This document shows, one piece after another, positions 58,037 to 64,000 of a stretch of 64,000 nucleotides of DNA (positions are counted from its first letter, which is position 1; each line of letters opens with the position of its first letter). Source of the DNA: Heliocidaris erythrogramma. Its lineage: Eukaryota; Echinodermata; Echinoidea; Camarodonta; Echinometridae. The stretch covers positions 30,421,162 to 30,485,161 of the forward strand of contig CM046864.1 in the NCBI GenBank assembly GCA_025617745.1. Direction: 5' to 3'. The notes under the pieces were generated by a model. That model had not been told where the DNA came from, did not search any database, and worked only from the letters and a program-made list of their open reading frames with translations. Position numbers and translations under genes: made by a program.

Positions 58037-59244
58037 TTACACGCGAGATAAAGCGTCTGCAATAACATTGTCCTTTCCTGGCACATGTCGAATGTCCAAG
58101 CTGTACTCTTGTAGCAGCAAACTCCATCGTCTCAGTCTTTGGTTTTTGTTTTTCATTTTGTTGACAAATGTCAGGGGGTTATGGTCAGTTAGTACCCTGA
58201 CTGGATGTTGAGATCCACTGACGTACACGTCAAAATGTCCAAGTCCATGTATCAAGGCTAGTGTTTCCTTCTCAACAGTAGAATAGTTCTTCTGACTTGC
58301 ACAAAATTTCTTTGAGGCCTTTCACACTCACTTCTGGACCGCTCCAAGTTAGAGCGCTCCAGAGGAACGGTTCTTGAAGAACGCTTCGTTTGCTTTCACA
58401 CTCACCGCATTTTTTTATGTCTCGAATCGCTCAACGAGTCAAAGTGGTCTTGTTGCTATGGCAGCTCAGATCAGCGGCTCAAATTTTTCGCGCGGAATTT
58501 CAAACCGTATAATGCGCTGTGCCGCTGCCCGGTCGGTCTGTCGTATCAATGTATCAAATCACCCATTGATTTCCCGCGCCACACACACTCACTTCCGGTT
58601 GAAGTAAGCTTTAGGATCGCTTTGCTTTCACACTGACACGTTGGAGCGCTCTAACGAGGAACCGTTCCTCAAGACCACCTCGCGAGGTGGTCTTCTGGAG
58701 CGTTCCAGAAGTACGCTTCCTGGACCACTTGAGCATTCACACTCACCTGGGAACCGCTCCAGAGGAACCGTTCTTAGTTAGAGCGCTCTAACGAAGTGAG
58801 TGTGAAAGGGCTCTATGAGAAGAATGATATGGGACGGTCGACTCCATCTGCATCCTTTTGAGTCAACACGGCACCAGCATCCACATCACTCGCATCCACC
58901 ACGAGGCCGAATGGCTGGTTGAAATCCGGAGCCATCAGTACAGGGTTGACTAGCATCATTGAGTCCGATGCTCCTAGCAACGGACGGCCAAAGGGGATTG
59001 GTTGTTGGTTGGAGCCGGCGTCTTCACACAGGGGGTGAGGTGAAGGTCCCATCTTGTCTAAGAACACCTGGGCCTCTCCTGCCGGATCCTCATTCCACCT
59101 CTGTAGGGGTCCTGCCGCTGCCTCAGCAGAGAATGGCTTGACTCCGCCACATTCAACAATGCCTATATGACCAGGAAATTGCCTCTCACTACCTGTGAAA
59201 TCCTCTGTCATATTATTCACTGCTAACTGTGCAGCAGACAACTG
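58037..59244 (-). pseudogene. Gypsy-type RT remnant and RNase H
   Basis: RNase H is recognisable: VLMAPDFNQPFGLVVDASDVDAGAVL near 58900, then, after MITE-C (58318-58809), NYSTVEKETLALI, LTDHNPLTFV and VPGKDNVIADALSRV ending near 58037. Between 59244 and 58950 the RT thumb/connection sequence is scrambled by frameshifts (SAAQLAVN, FPGHIG, ECGGVKPFSAEA). No complete polymerase can be made. Confidence 0.85.
58318..58809. mobile_element. MITE-C inside the RNase H region
   Basis: 492 bp with ends CCTTTCACACTCACTTC and GAAGTGAGTGTGAAAGG and several internal 'gagcgctctaac' / 'gaaccgttctt' inverted motifs. Removing it restores continuity of the RNase H motifs. If the ends are trimmed by one base, GGC flanks both sides, a possible 3-bp target duplication. 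Related end sequence is found at 53130 and 56069. Confidence 0.8.
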
Positions 59245-61214
59245 TTAAAACAACATCACCTTCCTCTCAAGATGCTTCTCACATGTGTTAGGATTAGTCA
59301 CAAAATTATCAAGATAGGCTACACATCCTTTCAAACCGGTAACTAACTCATTCACCATCCTCGATAACATCGTTGGATCCTCTTTCATACTCAACGATAA
59401 TGGTTTTGATTTTTCCTCAAACTGGGCAAGATTAACAGAATTTGACTTCAAATTGAACCCTGGATTCTGAACATCAACATTCAAATCGACATCCAACTCA
59501 CAGTCATCACTCTTAGTCTTAGTCTCAGGCTCTATGTGATCTGTCATACTTCTCTCTCGGCACGTCTCATTGTTCTCTTGATCATCAACCACGGAAACGA
59601 CTACATCAGCCGCTCTTACAACAGGGCTTTCACTCACCACAGGACCCGACATTGAAACTTTGTCTCCTGCAAGATCATTTCCCAAAATAATCGAGACACC
59701 CAGACCCTGTACCGGAAGTGACTTCTGCACTCCAAAGATTACTTCTCCCGAGACCAGATCAGAACACAAATCAACAACATGAAGGGGTACTTGAACAAAT
59801 CCACCCACTCCCTCCAACAACACACTAGAGTCTGTAGAAGAAGATTCACCAAAAGGCAGTACACTATCAAGGATCAAAGACTGAGCTGCACCAGTATCTC
59901 TAAGAATCTTGACCTTTCTGGCATATTCACATCCCACCAAAGACACATATCCAACTGATATGTACGGTTCATACTGCGCTTGAACCTTCGCAAAGTCAAC
60001 TGACTTTATTCTATTGTGCCGAGCACCACACACACAACTTTTCCTAGATTGCATGACATGATTCACCAATCCCATCGGTTGTGCATTTTCTTTTTCCTTT
60101 TTCGCTTTGAGAACAGGACAACTAGACTTGAAATGCCCTACTTTCTTGCAGTAATAGCAACTCTTGTCACTGTTCGCAGTCTCTCCCTCAGACCCACTCT
60201 TGTCATCCTCACTCTCTGTCAGATCTTGTTTCCTACCGTTTTTCTGACCATGACCATGGCTTTTACGGAAACTACCGCGAGTATTCTGTGCACCAGACCT
60301 AGAATTTCTTTGACTATGAGTAAGAACATACTCATCGGCGAGACTTGCCGCCTTACCCAAATCTGACACCCTTAGTTCCTCCAGGTGTGAACGCACCTCC
60401 TGAGGCAATGACCTCTTAAATTCCTCCAGGAGTATCAACTCACGCAGCTCCTTGAATTCCGTAACTTCAAGCGACTGACACCATCGGTCAAACTGAATTT
60501 CTTTTGTTTTCGCAAATTCCCTATGCGACTGTGATTCAACTTTTAGTGAATTTCTAAACTTTTGACGATACGCTTCCGGAACGAGCGCGTAGGCATGCAA
60601 ATAGCATTTTTCACCGTGTCATAATGATACACTTCTTCATTAGACAAAGCCGAATATGCATCACGAGCTTTACCTTTCAGTTGCGACTGTAACAAGTGTG
60701 ACCATATTTTCTCACGCGGCCAATCCAAACTCTGAGCAACTTTCTCAAAATGGAGAAAATACCTCTCCACATCTGTTTCCTCAAACACTGGAACCATCCG
60801 AACATGCTTTGAAACGTCAAAACGAGGCTGACCCTGCCTAACCTGTTCTCTCTCATCAGCACTTGCTCGCTCCCTTTGCAACACCACTTGTTCTCGCTGC
60901 AACTGAACTCTTGCTATCTCAAGCTCAAGTTCTCGTATGCGTATTTGGTCTGAAACCGACCTATAAGTAGACTGAGAATCTACCGGGGACTGAGAACGTG
61001 GAGGAGTCTGTTCCGCCTCCTCAAAAGGCAACACCTCTTCCTCTATCAGAAATTCAAGAACTGAATTCAATATGCTGGATTTCAGCATATACTGTTTTAC
61101 ACCAGGAACTTCATAGTGAGCTGCTTAAGCCAACAAATCACTCTTCCTCAAAGAGCGCAATTGCTCTGCAGATGGACCTCTTACAAATTCGCCTACCGAA
61201 AATTCATCAGCCAT
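59245..61214 (-). pseudogene. Gypsy-type gag-protease, fused to an RT stub
   Basis: Starts at ATG 61212-61214. A TAA at 61125-61127 interrupts codon 30, then the frame is open to about 60600, where a frameshift moves to the frame that runs to 59245. In order: a coiled-coil-like RELELEIARVQLQRE segment, the capsid region (FEETDVERYFLHFEKVA...WSHLLQSQLKGKA), a zinc knuckle C-x2-C-x4-H-x4-C (near 60150), and an aspartic protease with RDTGAAQS (near 59895). Then, after an internal deletion, comes a short RT stub with AYLDN where Y.DD should be (near 59310). The protein would package RNA and process the polyprotein; it is inactive here. Confidence 0.85.
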
Positions 61215-62063
61215 CATGCACAACCTAGTCATTCAACAAAACCAAGAAAAACTAGACACTTGGCCGCTATACACACATGTGACACAACCAAAACCCTTCC
61301 AAACCGAAGGAACCCAGTATCTAAAATATGAAAGAAACAAACCTGACTGCTATACACACAGCCCGACCTAAGCCAAACTGAGAAACCTATAGTCTACACA
61401 ATATACGGTGAAACTAGCGTAGAACCTGGCCCTTGGCTGTTATACACACAACCAACCAGAAACAACCTAGATTTTTCAATTCCCGAAAAAGCTATCATCC
61501 ATGGCTGTCATAAACCCCAGCCACAAAATTCCACTAAACCAAGTGAAAAAATATCTTTGACGTCACTACCTCATTCACGGCCCGTGCGAGAATTCTACCA
61601 CACCGGGAGATAAGCCGCACCACCATACACAACGTGCTATACACACACGCCGCATCAAGTCAAAAGTACCAACGGAAAAAAAATAACCCACGTTGAGCTC
61701 ATATACCGTCTCAACGTTTATCACCATTCAGTACAATCATGAACCAAGACTCAGAGGCAAACAACCAGCAAATAACAGACTGAAAAGTCCAACAAACAGT
61801 CTTGCAAACTGTAAAATACCGAAACACAAGCAAAAAACTCTGTTTCAAGCACACAAGCGCGAGCTAGTGAGTAGTGCAACACCGTGCAAACCACAGGGCA
61901 TGGTCAGCGACCAGCAACAAACACACATACACACAACACACATTACGCTACCGCAGCGAATGCAAGACGACGAAGATCGACCACGACGGGAAATCTCAAC
62001 AACATACTTACAAAAACCGGCCAAAAACACACCATTGTCTACAGGAAAACAACCAGTAGACTG
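61215..62063 (-). other. Leader of the LTR element
   Basis: About 850 bp between PBS and gag. Plus-strand frames over 61693-62156 are antisense and lack motifs. Confidence 0.55.
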
Positions 62064-62079
62064 CCGACACAAGCCCCCA
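62064..62079 (-). other. Primer binding site, tRNA-Pro-like
   Basis: TGGGGGCTTGTGTCGG on the minus strand, 3 bases inside the 5' LTR. The first nine bases match the tRNA-Pro-type PBS (TGGGGGCTCG...) well known from retroelements. Confidence 0.6.
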
Positions 62080-62082
62080 TTT

Positions 62083-62217
62083 TGTTACGGGCCGCTCCCT
62101 GCCCGTATCCCAGGTTCCCTGCCTTATATTTAAGTAGACAGCACAACAACAGATAACTCTGGAAAACCGGTTATAAGTTAATAAAACTCCATGTTGAATC
62201 TCCTCTTGGTCTCGATC
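62083..62217 (-). repeat. 5' LTR, truncated
   Basis: Matches 56464-56595 with one 3-bp insertion and few substitutions, then is cut off after 'ctcgatc'. About 41 bp of the U3 end are missing where the T-rich array begins. Confidence 0.85.
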
Positions 62218-64000
62218 CTTGTTTCCTTTTGCTTTTTCTTTGTTTTTATCATTCTATCTTTCTATATTTCCTTGTTTCCTTTTGCTTTTCTTTGTTTTTA
62301 TCATTCTATCGTTTTATCTTTCTATCTTTCCTTGTTTTCCTTTGTTTTTCTTTATTTTTATCATTGTTTCATTTTCTCTTCTATCTTTCCTTTTTTTTTC
62401 TTTGTTTTCATAATTCTGTCGTCATTTCTTTCTTTAGATTTCTTATGTTTTTCTTTGTTTTTGATCATTTTATCATTCTATATTTCCTTGTTTCCTTTTG
62501 CTTTTCTTTGTTTTTATCATTCTATCGTTTATCTTTCTATCTTTCCTTGTTTTCTTTTGTTTTTATCATTCTATCGTTTTATCTTTCTATCTTTCCTTGT
62601 TTTCTTTCTTATTCTTTGTTTTCATCATCTTATCGTCTTTTTTTCTTCAGATTTATGTTTTTCTTTGTTTTTATTATTCTATCGTTTTATATTTCTATCT
62701 TTCCTTGTTTTCTTTTTTTTTTCTTTGTTTTCATCATCCTATCTTATTTTTTTCTTCAGATTTATGTTTTTCTTTGTTTTTATTATTCTATCGTTTTATA
62801 TTTCTATCTTTCCTTGTTTTCTTTTTTTTTTCTTTGTTTTCATCATCCTATCTTATTTTTTTCTTCAGATTTATGTTTTTCTTTGTTTTTATCATTCTAT
62901 CGTTTTATCTTTCTATCTTTCCTTGTTTTCTTTCTTATTCTTTGTTTTCATCATCTTATCGTCTTTTTTTCTTCAGATTTATGTTTTTCTTTGTTTTTAT
63001 TATTCTTCCATTTTCTCTTCTATCTTTCCTTTTTTTTTCTTTGTTTTCATAATTCAGTCGTCTTTTCTTTCTTTAGATTTCTTATATGTTTCTTTATTTT
63101 TTATCATTCTATCGTTTTATCTTTCTATCTTTCCTCGTTTTTTCTTCTGCTGTTCTTTGTTTTCATCATCCTATTGTCTTTCCTTTCTTTATATTTCTTA
63201 TGTTGTTTTTTTCATTCTTTTGTTTTATCTTTTTATCTTTCCTTGTTTTCCTTTGTTGCTCTTTGTTTTTATCATTCTATCATTTTCTCTCCTATCTTTC
63301 CTTCTTTCTTTTGTTTTTATTTGTTTTTTCATTGTTCTATCTTACCATCTTTCCTTGTTTTCTTTTGTTTTTCTTTGGTTTATCATTTTTATCATTTTCT
63401 CTCCTATCTTTCCTTCTTTCTTTTGTTTTTATTTGTTTTTCCATTGTTCTATCTTTCTATCTTTCCTTGTTTTCTTTTTTTTTCTTTGTTTTCATCATCC
63501 TATCTTATTTTTTTCTTCAGATTTATGTTTTTCTTTGTTTTTATCATTCTATCGTTTTATCTTTCTATCTTTCCTCGTTTTTTCTTCTGCTGTTCTTTGT
63601 TTTCATCATCCTATTGTCTTTCTTTTCTTTATATTTCTTATGTTGTTTTTTTCATTCTTTTGTTTTATCTTTTTATCTTTCCTTGTTTTCCTTTGTTGCT
63701 CTTTGTTTTTATCATTCTATCATTTTCTCTCCTATCTTTCCTTCTTTCTTTTGTGTTTATTTGTTTTTTTCATTGTTCTATCTTACCATCTTTCCTTGTT
63801 TTCTTTTGTTTTTCTTTGGTTTATCATTTTTATCATTTTCTCTCCTATCTTTCCTTCTTTCTTTTGTTTGTATTTGTTTTTCCATTGTTCTATCTTTCTA
63901 TCTTTCCTTGTTTTCTTTTGTTTTTCTTTGTTTTTATCATTCTATCATTTTCTCTTCAATTCTTTCCATGTTTTCCTTTGTTTTTATCATTCTGTCATTT
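62218..64000 (+). repeat. T-rich hierarchical tandem array
   Basis: Built from words such as 'tctttgtttttatcattctatcg' and 'tatctttctatctttccttgtttt'. A 109-bp higher-order period is visible at 62648, 62757 and 62866, and a 440-bp period between about 63131 and 63571. It runs off the window. The same sequence precedes the LTR element (about 56365-56463). Long open frames of Phe/Leu/Ser are composition artefacts. Confidence 0.9.

Larger units (their letters stand above)
56464..62217 (-). mobile_element. Gypsy-type LTR retrotransposon, degraded
   Basis: Minus-strand element of about 5.75 kb. 3' LTR 56464-56636 and truncated 5' LTR 62083-62217, PBS next to the 5' LTR, PPT next to the 3' LTR, gag-protease frame, and remnants of RT and RNase H. 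Most of RT and all of the integrase are missing. It was inserted into the T-rich array, whose sequence continues on both sides. Confidence 0.88.

Noticed and set aside
61693-62156. Plus-strand frames opposite the LTR-element leader
   Set aside because: Antisense to the element, no motif, biased by the leader and LTR composition.
62219-63052. Long Phe/Leu-rich frames that look like membrane proteins
   Set aside because: They are the translation of the T-rich tandem array and have no start context, domain or codon structure.

Overview
The window is eukaryotic and AT-rich, and it is dominated by transposable elements. It most resembles a marine invertebrate deuterostome, probably a sea urchin. 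That inference rests on broken LINEs of the L1/Tx1 and CR1/L2 types, a Penelope-like element with a GIY-YIG domain, two Tc1/mariner relatives, a Gypsy-type LTR element, tRNA-derived SINEs, a pair of inverted minisatellite arrays resembling the sea-urchin TU/fold-back layout, very many poly(G)/poly(C) runs, and an intronless family-31 glycosyltransferase gene. No species call is possible from the sequence alone.

Layout. 1-2758: 3' part of an L1/Tx1-type LINE with a 675-bp MITE nested in its 3' UTR. 2759-4690: low-complexity DNA. 4690-7295: broken LINE with a YVDD reverse transcriptase (LINE-B). 7291-11000: LINE scraps, SINE, short repeats, a 'tatgaatagcgaccct' minisatellite and an inverted-repeat MITE, ending at a gap of exactly 500 N (11000-11499). 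11500-13794: the only convincing host protein gene, a beta-1,3-galactosyltransferase-like gene on the minus strand, whose last 54 codons and 3' flank are tandemly duplicated. 14942-18342: an almost open LINE (LINE-C). 18503-22150: direct repeats carrying RFX X-box-like sites flank two inverted 'ttggtctaatt' arrays. 22155-29086: a Penelope-like element split by about 6 kb of other DNA that contains three candidate exons. 29094-30695: half a MITE and a dead Tc1/mariner-type transposase.

30890-32470: irregular 'gcgaatttgaatg' array with a TIR-bounded element holding a tRNA-like sequence. 32585-39815: a locally triplicated segment. Its third copy contains a good tRNA-Arg(TCT) gene inside a 229-bp TIR element, a 243-bp tandem array and a Penelope/hammerhead-like motif. 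40475-43970 and 46125-50480: two related minus-strand LINEs (D and E). LINE-E is interrupted by a complete 1683-bp Tc1 element with a TA target duplication. 51696-56424: two 1.8-kb direct repeats around a 'gtgcccctttt' minisatellite. 56464-62217: a degraded Gypsy-type element (LTRs, PBS, PPT, gag-protease, remnants of RT and RNase H, no integrase), itself hit by a 492-bp MITE and lying in a T-rich tandem array that runs to the window end.

Apart from the galactosyltransferase gene and the tRNA gene, nothing here is clearly an active host gene. The rest is a layered record of insertions, from which relative ages can be read: Tc1 after LINE-E, MITE after Tx1 LINE, MITE after Gypsy element, Gypsy element after the T-rich array.
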